From Hofstenia miamia (taxonomy: Eukaryota; Xenacoelomorpha; Acoela), in NCBI GenBank assembly GCA_004352715.1, contig SCFE01000111.1, positions 1,348,485 through 1,412,484 on the forward strand: a stretch of DNA of 64,000 bases, read 5' to 3'. The notes beneath the pieces were generated by a model. The model had not been told where the DNA came from. It saw nothing but the letters and a program-made list of their open reading frames with translations, and did no database searches. Positions within the stretch are counted from its first letter, which is position 1, and every line of letters begins with the position of its first letter. Both the position numbers and the translations under genes were made by a program. Positions 47,200 through 59,476 of the stretch are shown piece after piece.

Positions 47200-47844
47200 A
47201 ATATATATATACATATATAGCAGGTAATTTTGCATCTGTGTTCGAATTCTATTCTTAATGCATAAAAATCTATTGTAGTAAGCTTAAATAATTTATCAAT
47301 GCACAACACCCTCAGTAATCTTGCATGACAATAGCTGCCATATAGGTGCTCTACACACATTATTGATTGGATTACCTTATTGAGGTTCACTGTATGCACT
47401 CTACACTGTGCAAAGTTGCAATTGAGTCAATTGACTTCTCAGTAGTTATCCAACTTCTTAATAATGTTATTAGCACCATTTTCTCTCGGGATATCGACTT
47501 GTTGATGAAATTTTTACAATGGATGAAACAAAAAGTGTAACAGGGTTGATAGATAACAAGATAATAATACTTTTTTCAAAATCCACGTTGGACTCCTGTG
47601 GTCTCGAATTACCTACGGTGTCGTGTTCCCTACATTTACCTTATGTATATTAATATACATAAAATAGTTCATGTTATCGAAACAACCATAATGCTGGAAG
47701 TAAATGAAATTTCAAAGAAAAATTTTATTTGTTGAATAATCATATATTCAAGTTTGGATACTGTTACTTCGAATAATTTTGAGTAATTTTCCTTTTCAGT
47801 AAAGTTTCTTAACAAGTCTTTTTAATTTGCAGATGCTTCAAGTA

Positions 47845-47879
<35 letters not shown>

Positions 47880-49849
47880 TGAATTGCTTATAGAGAATTG
47901 CAGAATCGGTTCTCACTACAAGAATTATTGCCCTAACATTGACATCCTATTGTGTGCCTATTTAACAAAAATTTATTATTATATTATTTCCTAATGTTGT
48001 CTAGAGTACAACAAGGCATATCTTTTGAAGATTTCAGCACCTAAAACTTATACATTTTATATTGAGAAAGAAGTATTGTTATTATTTATGGTTTTCAATG
48101 ACAAGAATATTTATAAAATGTACCAGAAAATTTGGAAATATCTAGTCATGCATATAGTGCACACCATTCGCTGAAGTATAAGTTTCACGTTATTACAGTT
48201 GACAAGAAAAGAAGTAATTATAACAAAAGTGGGATGGTAGCTCCAGGAATAAATTAGATTTTCAAACTCTACTATTAAAATTTTACAACCGCCATCTGTC
48301 ACGGAAATGTAGACAAATATTATACTTAATGTGGAAGTTATAAACTAAACGAAATTTTAAAGGGATATGAAAAAACTCCAATTTAAATCACACATGATGA
48401 TTGCAGCACAACTTAATATTTTTGTAGATTTACCATTTTCTCAGAGTAAGTCTTCATTTGCGATTTGTTCTATATAAATTATACAAACATGACTAATATA
48501 ATTTAAAAGAAGGAATGAAGTCGTTGTAAATATTGCCGTTATAAATTAATTAACAGTTATTGCCAAAACCAAATTTCCTATTAAAGACTCTTCATATTCC
48601 CGCTAATAATTAAAAGCCTTTATTTGAAATTTTGAAATTGCTTGAATTACTAAGTGAATGCTAAACCCTTCAATGCAGAAATTAATAGTTATCCGCAGTA
48701 ATAAATTTGGAAATTTGTGTAGTTATGCGTGACATTTTGATTGGTTTTAGATAATTAATCCTGAATATTTTCAAATTCAATGCCCAAGCGTGAAATTCTA
48801 TTTTAAATATGGTCAGTACAGCTAAATCAAAGCCACCGAAGCTGTAATAAGTGTGCAGGTTTTTAAAAGCTTACTTTGACAAATGATGCGAGTAAATTAC
48901 AACTATTGAACCAAACAGTCGAAATTCCGAAAAAATTTTGAGTACATTGCACTTGTTTACAAAGCAATACTCAATGAGAGAAACTAACTTAGAAAAGACA
49001 TAATGTACTCTTAGTCAAATATGTTTAAATTTCAATCACGATTATTTTAGCCAACGCTATAGGACTATACGTGGATTTTAGCAAAGGCTAACAATTCTAA
49101 TTTAAAACTGACATTTCAATCTAAATAGAAAAATAACGAAAATAGTGAGAACAAGATGTTCGCATTTTTCCTGTCGAAAAAAAGTAAATTATACTAAACT
49201 AAGTGTATAAATTTCGTTTTTATCCACGCTTTTGCAATGCCGCTATTTTTCCAGAAATTTCCAAAGTCATTTAAAAAACAAAAAATATTTCGGAAGTGTG
49301 CAGGGTTTTTTAGTCCAATCCATCTTGATGCAGTTAAATGGCGTAGGGCCTTCTAGAGTTTCATGAATGATTTACAAAAGCATGGTTTTTTTCACTAGAT
49401 GTTTCTAGGTAACTAAAACCTTGATGCGTTCGTTAGAAATACGTTTTCACTATAACCAAAACTTCAGTCTTTTCTGTGGCTGCTTTGTTAATATTTGTGT
49501 CAAATCATAATTTCGGATTTATTGCAATCGTTTGCTAGAATATAATAATCTCCAGAATGACTTAATATTCTTGAAAACTTTCCCTAGTAATAAATTCACA
49601 CCAAATCAGCAGTTAATATATCATAAGCTATTCGTCGTTATTAATAAGTAATCTTATATTTTTATTTTTAATATCAGTAGATTCTTGACTATTTCAAAGT
49701 TCTAAAGTTATTTAAGTGTTTCATTCACTAAATTATTTCTTGACCAATATAAATTATTTAATATCACTATCGAATTTGTAGTTTTAGTTACTTTTGAAAG
49801 CCTGGAGAATAAATTGGAATGATTTTATTATTAAGTTAAGGTTCAGCTA
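46895..49849. other. AT-rich non-coding stretch with TA tracts
   Basis: It holds TA tracts at about 47169-47219 and 47845-47876, a GC-richer patch at 47100-47160 and a 22-bp palindrome at 47641-47662. No gene is supported. Confidence 0.5.
47641..47662. repeat. perfect 22-bp AT palindrome
   Basis: TTATGTATATT is followed directly by its reverse complement. In AT-rich DNA this may be chance. Confidence 0.5.
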
Positions 49850-50010
49850 ATCTCGTTCTACACTGTCGCAAAGGTAATGTTAACTTAACGGCGGTGTGAG
49901 AAGGAATTTTTAAGGCCAACCGCACCTCGATCCTATTTTTCTAAAGCTAAGTTAGGCTTACTTTAATGGCAGTGTGCGTGGTCGCGTTAAGTTAAGGTTT
50001 TTTGGTGACT
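49850..50010. repeat. TTAACGGCGGTGTG-type repeat, cluster 1
   Basis: Contains TTAACTTAACGGCGGTGTGA (49880-49899), a variant TTTAATGGCAGTGTGCG (about 49962-49978) and GTTAAGTTAAGG at both edges. The same modules, mostly reversed, occur at 51255-51440. Confidence 0.6.
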
Positions 50011-51254
50011 GATACTGAAAATCTTTAGATTTAATTTGTCTATGCATTACATAAATTCTATATTCGTATTTAGAATATATTGCAAATTTTATTATTTGGC
50101 TTCGATTAGACAAGTAAGTGGTGAGACTTCATTGCAATTATAAGCGCACAGAGATGAACATTGGCCGGGTCGGGTTTGGGCCGAAACATTTTGGGAATTT
50201 CATGTTTGTCCTAAAAAATTCTTATTGACTACCTTTAAATTAATCACATAACAATGTACTATCAAACGCGCCCATGAATTTTTAGGGTATATCATTTAGC
50301 GATAGGTTCACTTGAACTTCATATTTCACCTGCTTCTGCATCAAGCCCGACCTGATTTAACCCTGTTCAATGCTGATGCTCATAGAGGAAGAGATGTTGT
50401 AAAAGTAGCATCATCCTCTTCTCTCAATGCAAACATCGGTTTTAGTTATTAACAAATTCTAAAAAAACGGAAAATCCTTCTAAGAAATTATTATTAGTCC
50501 TATTTAATCCGTCATGCATCTAAGAAATCATTTGACAATTACCAAATATACTGCTAATACAATTTAAGGGAATGTGCAGATAAACTTGTCATTGATAAAC
50601 AGATTAACCCTATAACTTTCTGATCTTAAGTCAGTTTTGCGCGTGTGATAGACATTTACATAGATAGAATACAGAATTATATACTGTTTTTCACGTCTAT
50701 AATTTTCGGTGTTCTACGTCAGCGTATGCGAAATTTCGCATAACTAATGAGGAAAAGAAGCTTAGTAAAGTACTGGTACTAAACCATCCTTATTTTAAAA
50801 GATTTTTAGATTTAATAAAATCAAAATGATCAAACTAGAAGGATATTATCAAAACTGATTCTGATCTTGTTCTGACCTGGACCTGATTGACCATGATTCA
50901 AACCTGATCTGAAACCCGACCTGACCTGATTAATACCGAGAAGACTTGGTCTAAAAATCCTAACTAGACTCAACACTAATATTATTAAAATTTGAATTTG
51001 TTTAGAAAACACGACGTTATGATTGACACATATGAAAAACCAATAATGTACTTGCGTTTTACTTTATAAAGTTTGAAATATTTATTTAATATTCAAATAT
51101 AGTTAGGAATTCACATTATATATTTAACTTATGTCTACTGATCCAAATCTGCATTTTTAACTAAGTTAGTTAAACATTTGTTGACCACATTTTTCAACAA
51201 AATTGGGAAAGGCCTTCCAAATTTGAAAATTGTGCGTTCAATTTAGGCAGATTG
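50011..51254. other. non-coding stretch with a degenerate GACCTGA minisatellite
   Basis: Between about 50860 and 50950 variants of GACCTGA (GACCTGG, AACCTGA, CCCGACCTGACCTGA) follow one another. Similar words occur at 50160-50190 and 50340-50360. No gene is supported; the minus frame at 50830-51012 is low-complexity. Confidence 0.5.
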
Positions 51255-51440
51255 TTTACATAAACCTTAACTTAAGTGCAGTGTGTGACCCCCTCTAGAT
51301 CATCGCACACCGCCGTTAAGGTAAACCTTAACTTAACGAAAACTTACACTGCGATTTTAATCTGAACTTAAGAAATACCTCCGCACACTTGCGTCAATCT
51401 ATAAGTTAAGATTGTCTTAACGGCAATGCGCGACGGGCTT
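51255..51440. repeat. TTAACGGCGGTGTG-type repeat, cluster 2
   Basis: CGCACACCGCCGTTAAGGTAA (about 51304-51324) is the reverse of the cluster 1 module. ACCTTAACTTAA occurs twice, and GTCTTAACGGCAATGCGCG (about 51413-51431) is in forward orientation. Short modules in both orientations suggest fragments of one inverted-repeat element family. Confidence 0.6.
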
Positions 51441-54400
51441 TAGATTTATGTATGTAGGCTGAAATTGAGTAATTCCTTCTAAAAAAAATGTTTTTCTGTA
51501 TTTCTAGTCTTTTTAATATTATTTTTAGTAAATTGAAACAAATTGAAAAACAAAAAAACTTAAGAAATATAATATTATTGGGCTTTGTCCTTGAACAAAA
51601 TTTCATTATTCTTATGTAATGTACTAAAATATAACCATTTATAAAATTTATTTTGGATATCTACAATGCATCTGAATGTAGAATTGGGAAGAAAACATTT
51701 ACATTACTATTCAGTAGATGAAATGTTCAAATGAAGCAACCTTCAGAAAATGAAAAGGACAGAACATACATTTATGTACTAAGTTTAGGAACAGTTCGTT
51801 TGGTTGGAATTAAAAATAAATTGGAGTGAAGCTTTATCCACTTAACCATATTAAAATTGCAAAAACATCTCTGAACAAAGAATTAGCTTTTACGATAATT
51901 ACTTCTTTTCAACTTGTCGAATGACACTAATTTGTACCTAAAATCTGTAATAAATTGGCGCTTTCAACATTACACATGGAAATTTAATTAAACCAGGAGT
52001 GTGAAAAACAGTTATAGAATAACAGCTATGTACTCGTTTTAAAATTTAGTGTAACAGTAAGAAATGTTTATTTCCTTCTGTATATTACAGATAGTGGCGG
52101 TACGCGATGGGAAAATGGTGGAATTCACCCATGGGCAGATTTTCAATATTGATATTTATTGGGATTTATCCCGCATTCTGCTTTGGGTCCTCTAACTTAG
52201 TCATGACTGCGATTTTCTCCCCTCCCCGTCAAAAATCCCTGATCACAGATAATAAACTTTTTCCCATTGAATTGAAATTTTAATCCTTCAGTTACAGTTT
52301 CCTTAGTACTAAGTTATGCTTATGAATAGGGCAGTCCCGAGCAAACATATGTTCCCTTCATTTCTTATATTTTGTGTAAGTTGAAAACGATTAAAAATGC
52401 ATTACAATTCCAAGAATTTGGACACTGAATGAAATGTAAGACCTCAGAGATAATAAAGGTTAACATAATTATATTTAGTTTTATTCTTGGCTGAGTCGAT
52501 TAAATTATTCGTTTATGACTAGTAGCGGGTTATTTTTCTAAATCATAAAACATAAAATTAATAATTGCGCCTCTTGACTTTCAAAATCTCATGGATAATT
52601 CATCAGACTTGAATTGTTCTTCTTAATACCAGTTGATAGCGAATTCCTTTAAAGTATCAAATTTGCATAATGAGGTATGAGAAAGTCAACTTTTGAGCGT
52701 CTGTTTTCCGATTGCACTGACGATACCTTCTTTGATAATTTAAGCATTTTACAAGTTAAAAGTACTACAGAAATAATGAAGTCACTTTAGCATATTTATT
52801 TAACGCTAATATTCCTAAAAATCAAAATTAAACATTTTTATTAATACTTTATGTTTTCAGCAACTGAGGCTCGGCAATATCCATCATGCCGATATTAAAA
52901 ACCTTTCTTAATAGTTCTAATTAGGACAAGAAGTCATTTTCCACTTAATCAATTTTAATACTATAACTTTTATGTAGGCATGGCCTAATTAATTTATTAT
53001 ATAGGTCAGATTGCAAGTTTTAAAGAACAATGTGAATTAACCATTAAGTTACTTTTCAAGTCAAAGCCGATAATATAAGGAAGTAATTTCTTAATGAATT
53101 TCTCAGCAAATCTGTCATTTTAGAGGAAAGTGTGGAAAATTATTTGCTTTCACTTATAATTGTAAATTTAATTTTTTCGTACAATTATCCTGTTAAAACC
53201 ATTTTATTTTCGTTATTTACAGCTTTCAAGGACACGTTGTAAACAACAGCATTAAAAAATAGAACAACTTAAAATTATATGTATGCAGAACAAAAGTGAA
53301 ATTATTCGTTTCCTGCGCTTAGCATCTTGAAAATGTTTAATAAATGAAAATTTAAGGTTTTCCTTGAAACCATTTTTATTTTCTAGAAACACTTCATGGG
53401 AATTTTTTTGAATGCATGTCCAGGGAATTCTGTGGCTACTACATTTCTTACCGCTGAAAATGCCAAGCTAACTGTTTCCTTGGAAGGATAATTAAAAATG
53501 ATGGAATGCTTCAATTTCTTAACTTTAAATGTTTTGAATTTATCTTATACAAAAAGATATTTAGTAATAATATCTAATATGATCAAAGATGATCAGCTAA
53601 ATGCAGTTATAATAAAAAATTAAGGTGGTAATATTGTGGTAATATTACTAACTCCAATCGACTTGACTCTACACAACACGCAATGCGCACAAAACTTACC
53701 ACTTCTAAATTTCGTTATTTATTGCAGTTTATTAATAAAACAAAAACAGAAAATGGGAAGTTTATGTAATAAGAGAGCATGACAAAATTCAAAGCAACAT
53801 TTTTAGATAGATAGCAAATGTTTAAGTGCTATAAGGAAAATCAATTTGTTTTTTCTTTCATCATTGCGATTCTTTTTTAAAAGAAAAAAAAGATAAAAGC
53901 TATTAAAATCCATAATTATAATAGTCAAAAGTGTTCTAAAATATATTTAGTTTACAGCGAGAGAAATCACAAGCAAAAGCAAGCAGCTCTGATTGTAGCA
54001 CTTCGATATTCATAGCAAATTGAACATTCGCATGTCGAAATTTATAATTATTAAAAATTTTATTAAGCAACATAAATATTTAAACTTTATTTCCTCTATG
54101 TGCGAATTGAATACAGCTTAATGTTAAATGCCGTCTTTAGTTTTTTGGATATATAAATATAAATATATATTAGGGTATTCCAAAATTTATTTTTTTGAAC
54201 TTTAGTGTGGGATGGTGCACAAATGGAATAAAAATAATTTTAATAATAAAATTTTTCACGATTTATTGAATTACGTCATGCCCTATCTTCATTTAAATTT
54301 TACATAAGAAGGTTAAATAAGCAATGTTATTTTTACTGAAAACAGAATTTAATAACTAAGTTGCTTCAATATTCATCTTTGTTAGCTAAACAGGGAAAAC

Positions 54401-54582
54401 GGCTTTCTCCGTTCTGCTTATCCATCTTTTATTATATCCCCATTTTGCAAAATTGTTTAAGGTTTATGTGAATATTGAAATATAAATAAACTTTTAGTGG
54501 TTTTCATAAGGTAAAACACTTATTTTCAAAATTTTTTGTACCCATGAATGAAAAGTGCCTTAAATCACTAATACCAGCTGTC
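51441..54582. other. AT-rich non-coding stretch
   Basis: No gene was found. A GC-richer patch at 52094-52250 begins AGTGGCGGTACGCGATGGG and may be a diverged hAT-MITE end. ATTAGGGTATTCCAAAAT at about 54168 resembles a transposon terminus, with a loose inverted match near 58020. Confidence 0.45.
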
Positions 54583-54587
54583 ATACA

Positions 54588-54620
<33 letters not shown>

Positions 54621-54788
54621 NNNNNNNNNNNNNNNNNNNNNNNNNNNNNNNNNNNNNNNNNNNNNNNNNNNNNNNNNNNNNNNNNNNNNNNNNNNNNNNN
54701 NNNNNNNNNNNNNNNNNNNNNNNNNNNNNNNNNNNNNNNNNNNNNNNNNNNNNNNNNNNNNNNNNNNNNNNNNNNNNNNNNNNNNNNN

Positions 54789-54822
<34 letters not shown>

Positions 54823-54829
54823 TATATAT
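54583..54829. other. (TA)n with assembly gap (168 N)
   Basis: TA repeat, N from 54621 to 54788, then TA repeat. The tract lies 25 bp beyond the end of the Penelope-like element, and the open frames across it are artefacts. Confidence 0.9.
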
Positions 54830-54853
54830 ATGCATAAAAACAAACACGTTGAT

Positions 54854-54911
54854 GAATTATAATTGTAGTACTTTCGGCTATACTATTAGCTTTCATCAGC
54901 AAGAATACACA
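54854..54911 (-). ncRNA. hammerhead-type ribozyme motif (3' of Penelope-like element)
   Basis: Minus strand: a stem I strand ending TATTCTTG, core CTGATGA, stem II GCTA/TAGC around ATAGTA, core GAA, palindromic stem III AGTACT, A at the cleavage site, then CAATTATAAT. Stem I is CAA/TTG followed by an internal loop and more A-T pairs. The order and the tiny palindromic stem III match Penelope-like hammerheads. The core CTGATGA and GAA are intact, with one or two extra A before stem II. It lies about 75 bp beyond the stop of the relic at 54984-56590, in the same orientation. Cleavage activity is unproven. Confidence 0.65.
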
Positions 54912-54983
54912 ACAATTAAAATTAAAGTTTATATAAAAGGCAATGAAATGATTGATTGAATGATTGACAGGATGATTGACAGC

Positions 54984-56590
54984 TTAGGAGAGGTGAAGTT
55001 TGATTTCGACTTGATTGCTAAGTGACGCGCGAATTTCTTTGATTGCAACTGCTTCGACTACCTTTGAAGATGGATGACAGATTATGACTGAAAAATTAGA
55101 TGAAGTGGCGGCTTTGATGATGGAGGAAGATTTCTGAGTGAAGATGACCGTAGAGATGTTGTCGGATTCTGATTTGAAGATGTCTTCTAGTCTCTCCTAT
55201 GTATAAGTGCTCACACTTATGACATTGATATTTATAAACAAGAAAAGAGGGTAGAGACATTGAAATGGGATCTTTTTTTGAAAAGATGTCGCTGGTTTTT
55301 GATGATTGAGAGACAGGCTTGATTTGAGTTGCAGTGAATTTCTTGTTGAGATTTTTTTCTGAGGCTTCGAAATTTTTTGAAAGACTAGCGATATAGGGAA
55401 CTTTCCAATAAATTGACTTTTTTTCCCAAAGTGCAGTTTGAGGCGATGGATTAAGGGCAGCATTTAGATGAGCGAAGGAGAACATTATCAGGATAACCAT
55501 TTTGTCGGAGATTTTGAAAGATTGTATCAAAAGCTTCAGTTACTTTCTGATAAGAAGATAATAGGCGGACAGCTCGGGGAAAATAAGTTACGAGGAATAG
55601 ATAACTTATATTGTTCAGAACAGTAGGAATTGAAGGGGATATATAACCCAGTGTTTGAGTGTTTGATGTAGAGAGAAGTTTCAAACGAAGAGGAAGCTCG
55701 GTGAAGAGAAACAGCAAGGAAATTGAGATGACAATTGGTTTCTGTTTCTTGAGTAAATTGAATTGAAGGAAGGAATGAGTTGAGGAAGTGAAGAAATTCG
55801 TCAGCTTAATTTTGATTGTCCATTAGACAAAAGATAGCGTCGACGTATCGAACGTAGAATGAAGGCAGATTGTTGGGCCTAGGGGCGATCCCATAGCCAT
55901 GCCATCGTGCTGCTGATAAAGTTCATTGTTGAAAGGGAAGATAACATCTGATGAAGCGAGGTGAAGTAATTTTCGAAGAGTAGAATTATCAAAGGGGAAA
56001 AGATCTGAAGGCGTAAGACTAATAATGTGATCAATGGTTTTGGAGATAGGAATTGAAGTGAAAAGGCTTTTGACGTCGCAGCTGATCATGATTTTATTAG
56101 AAGGATTGATATCTTTGATTTTTGCGAGGAAATCAAATGTTTCTTCTAAGATAAATTACCTAAGCATGAAGGATTTAAAACGTTCATCAAGCCATTTAGA
56201 TAATGTTTGAGTGTGAGCTTTAACCATAGACAGGATAGGACGATAAGGAGGAGATTTAGGGTCCTTATGAATTTTGCAATGACTATAGAGACGAGGATGC
56301 TGCGATCCAGTAGAATGGAAGTTTTGATATAGTTCTGGGGAGATTTTGCCAGATTTTTTAATACGGAGTAGTTCTTTATTGAATGAATTTTCTTGAACGA
56401 TAAACGTTGAAGTTGGAGTGCGACGTTTGCTGTTGAGTTTTTTTAATTTGGATTGATCTCATAAGATTATGTTCATTTGATTGATGTAGCGTGAGTGATT
56501 GTCGATAATGATACCGTTTTCTTTATCAAATTTGCAGATGTAGATGGATTCGTCTTTTTTGAGATTGTAAAGCGATTTTTTGAGAGAAAG
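54984..56590 (-). pseudogene. Penelope-like element: reverse transcriptase and GIY-YIG relic
   Basis: Minus-strand blocks in order: an N-terminal region with NGIIIDNHSRYINQM (about 56480-56520); RLYSHCKIHKD and PYRPILS (about 56230-56300); the RT core CDVKSLFTSIPI (about 56045-56080) and QQHDGMAMGSPLGP (about 55880-55920); FYVRYVDAIFC (about 55830-55855), where YVDD is YVDA; ETSLYIKHSNTGLY; NGYPDNV; PYIASLSKNFEASEKNLNKK; then YKYQCHKCEHLYIGETRRHL (about 55180-55240), the GIY-YIG endonuclease. The stop is at 54984-54986. About 40 residues are lost between GSPLGP and the YVDA box, and several shifts occur. Such elements reverse-transcribe their RNA at a nick made by the GIY-YIG domain. This copy is inactive. 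Confidence 0.9.
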
Positions 56591-56593
56591 AAG

Positions 56594-56594
<1 letters not shown>

Positions 56595-56625
<31 letters not shown>
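56595..56625. repeat. (TA)n at the 5' edge of Penelope-like relic
   Basis: About 30 bp of TA repeat directly upstream of the first recognisable coding sequence of the relic. Confidence 0.9.
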
Positions 56626-56627
<2 letters not shown>

Positions 56628-59345
56628 TTCAGACATTGCAATGCAATTTATATTGCAAAAATGATTTCTGGTAGTATTTAAGCATAGTTTTGTGTGGTTA
56701 TTGTGCATACATTTGCACACGGTGTGACTCAAGTTTCAAAATCACATGTATGTATTTATGTTAATAAGCTTGAAGTTTGTTTTAGTTTAAGTCATTATTT
56801 TCCATAACACCGTGAATGAATATTTTTAGAGGCATTTATAGCGCTCCTCAGATGATATCAAATTTATTAACATTGTCCTCTTCAGTATACACTAAATATT
56901 GATTGTGAAAAAATTGTCAATATCGCTTAACAAATGACGTAATATGTCCATTACGTCAATTTTTAGGTTAATTACAAGTGTAAGATTATTAAAATATTAA
57001 GAAAAACTATTAATTTTATTATCTAAGTGGGGTAAATAACCTAATCAAAACATCTGTACAATTGTACACATAATAACTGAAGGCCATATATATATATATA
57101 TATATATATAGGTTAAATTTTTTGTGGAGAATCTCAAAGTCATTGCAATTTTTGAAAGATATGACTTGATTTTGTTTAAATTGCGATGCTATTAAAATAG
57201 TTTAAAAACTTCTTACAACCATACATATTGTTGGTAGATTTATGGCTTAATGGGCATGAAACTTAAGATACACTGTATTGTGATTCTTGTTGAGGAATTT
57301 TAACTCTAATAGAGCATATTGCATTCCTTTCATTATCAAGAACAAATGATAAAATGACAATCTAAAGACACTCGAAAATATCCTATACGAGATATAGACA
57401 TGGATTTCATAAATGATCTTCATTGCTTCAACTGCCTATGAGAATTGGATGCCTCAAACATAATTTTGCCAGCAAAACTTTGCAATTAATAAAAAGCTAA
57501 GCTTGAAGGTAAAGACTAATTTTGTTGTTATTCTTAGTACTATAATTTTCTATTACCCCATATTTGGCCTCATCTTAGCAAGTTTTGTGATTAATCGCCT
57601 ATACTTGAACCTGTTTCGTTTTAAATCAAAGTTTTGATATTAGCATCTATCTAGAGTTTTATAATAAACTAGTGTTTTATCCAAAAGCAAATGAATACTT
57701 AAAATGTTATTGCAGCTTAGAATCTGGTATACTGAGGTTTCTAGGTGAAATCAATCAGCTCAGAAGGACATTAAGCTCATGGAACATATAGCAAATTCAG
57801 CATCAAAGCACTAATGCATTTTAAATAGATAGTAATTTTGCTGCAATTTCACAACATTTTATTTAAAAGCTGGTATTCATTTTTGTTTATAAAATAGGTC
57901 TGGATAGAGTTACTAAAAATGGAGAGGGCATGACGTTTTTTACATTTAGCATTTTTCTTTTTATTCTTTAAGCATATTTTTAATTTCTCCAAGTTTTGAA
58001 ATTTACAAAAAACCTATATTAGGAATAGCCCTAATATATATATAGTAGCATCGGTAGGGTGTACAGGAAGTGCACTTACACTAGAACAATTGTTAACTAA
58101 TTCTCAAATTACAAGCGTGTACGATCCTTATATACAATAAATCTTAGTATAATATTTACAAATAGCCGGTTGCACTAACAATCACAGTAAACATGAAAAC
58201 AGCGGACTGGACGATACCAAGACCTAGTTACCTGCCGCCGAAATTACAACATAGTAAATATAATATTACACTAAACAACATAAAATTCATTGTCTTCATC
58301 AGTTTTAACGAGTACCATTTCACTGTTATCTTCTGATATTGCATTAAAAATGCAGTACTTATGTATTGTAATGTAAGAAGCTTAGGTTGCTAACTTTAGA
58401 AGACGAATTAGTGACATTTACTTATTTTACAATGTCATACAAGCAGTGCAGTATAGTTTTAATTTAATTATTTATTTATTTTAAGTCCCCATTAAAGAGA
58501 ACAGATTTTCAATTACCAAGGTATAAACTTTTATAACAATAAACACATAAATGTTGCTTCAAGTGATCACAGTTATGAATACTCGTTGTGGTGCTTGAAC
58601 TTGAACCTCTTAGACTAGAGGCACATTTCTGTATATAAGAACATTTAAAGGTCATTTAATTAGTAAATTCTATATTTCTAGTGAATAACCAACATCAGTA
58701 AACAAAAAATATTAATATTTATTTCAGTATTTGCATGGCCTCCACTATTTCTAGTATCTCCCAGACATCGCTTGTGCATGCCACCGAACAATTTTTCCAA
58801 GAAATAACTTGGTGTTGCTGATAGAAAGGTACTTTTATTTGTATTAAATTTATGTGAAAAACAAAGCATATATCTCTGTGCGTTTACAAACAAAATGAAG
58901 ATTAATTTAATTTCAGTGTTATAAATGATTTTTTAAGAAGCATTTAGCATTTAAAAATGTTCTTAGCACATAAACTACGAAAATATTGAAATCGCATCAA
59001 ATCGAATCATTCGACAATGATTTTAAGAGCTGTACTGTGATCTGTCTCTTCTGCATAATTCAACATGACTCTACATTGCTTTATTTGACTCATGTTCTCA
59101 AAAAATAGTAAATTATTTAGAAGATAACCTAAATAATACAAGCAAGTACAATCAAAACATTGATGCGTTTTGAAGATGAATAAATCAATTAAAGGCATTT
59201 CATGCTGCTACACCAATTTTTAGAATACAGATGACCACCAAATTAAAAATTAATAATGTAAGAATCTATTATGTTGCCATAATAATGAAAACACAGATTC
59301 TATTGACCCATCAATTAATATTTATGAACATTTCAATGTTTTTAG
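56626..59345. other. AT-rich non-coding stretch
   Basis: TA tracts at 57087-57110 and 58030-58045, a small hairpin (ATATTAGG/CCTAATAT) at about 58015-58038, and a repeat segment at 58240-58420 shared with 63607-63750. No gene is supported. Confidence 0.5.
58240..58420. repeat. diverged repeat shared with 63607-63750
   Basis: GAAATTACAACATAGTAAAT and ATATTACACTAA here match GAAATTACAAAATAGCATAT and ATATTACACTAA at 63614-63645. The downstream words TACTTATGTA and GTAAG...AACTT...AGAAGA also correspond. Confidence 0.4.
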
Positions 59346-59476
59346 GTTTCAAGAATTTAAGTGAAAAAATTAATGTGGGCGATGCTTCAAGATACTGGTG
59401 CATTCATTTAATCTCAAATTTGGGAATGCATTATAATATTCTACTGAAATCATACTATTCGGAACCTAGAAAATAG
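59346..59476 (+). other. possible terminal exon resembling the second half of an Ig fold
   Basis: After ATGTTTTTAG (ending 59345) a phase-1 frame reads FKNLSEKINVGDASRYWCIH and ends in TAG at 59474-59476. The DAxRYWC pattern resembles the Ig F-strand (DxGxYxC), and the phase matches the exon at 44662. Against it, the spacing from Val to Asp is two residues short, the polypyrimidine tract is weak, and there is no donor or clear membrane segment. It may be chance. Confidence 0.2.

Noticed and set aside
54504-54959. Several frames of 88-132 residues rich in Ile-Tyr
   Set aside because: They are translations of (TA)n and an N gap. The same holds for the frames at 15153-15354, 19660-20079, 25700-25906 and 46893-47399.
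55197-55463. 88-residue minus frame
   Set aside because: It is a shadow in another frame of the Penelope-like GIY-YIG region.
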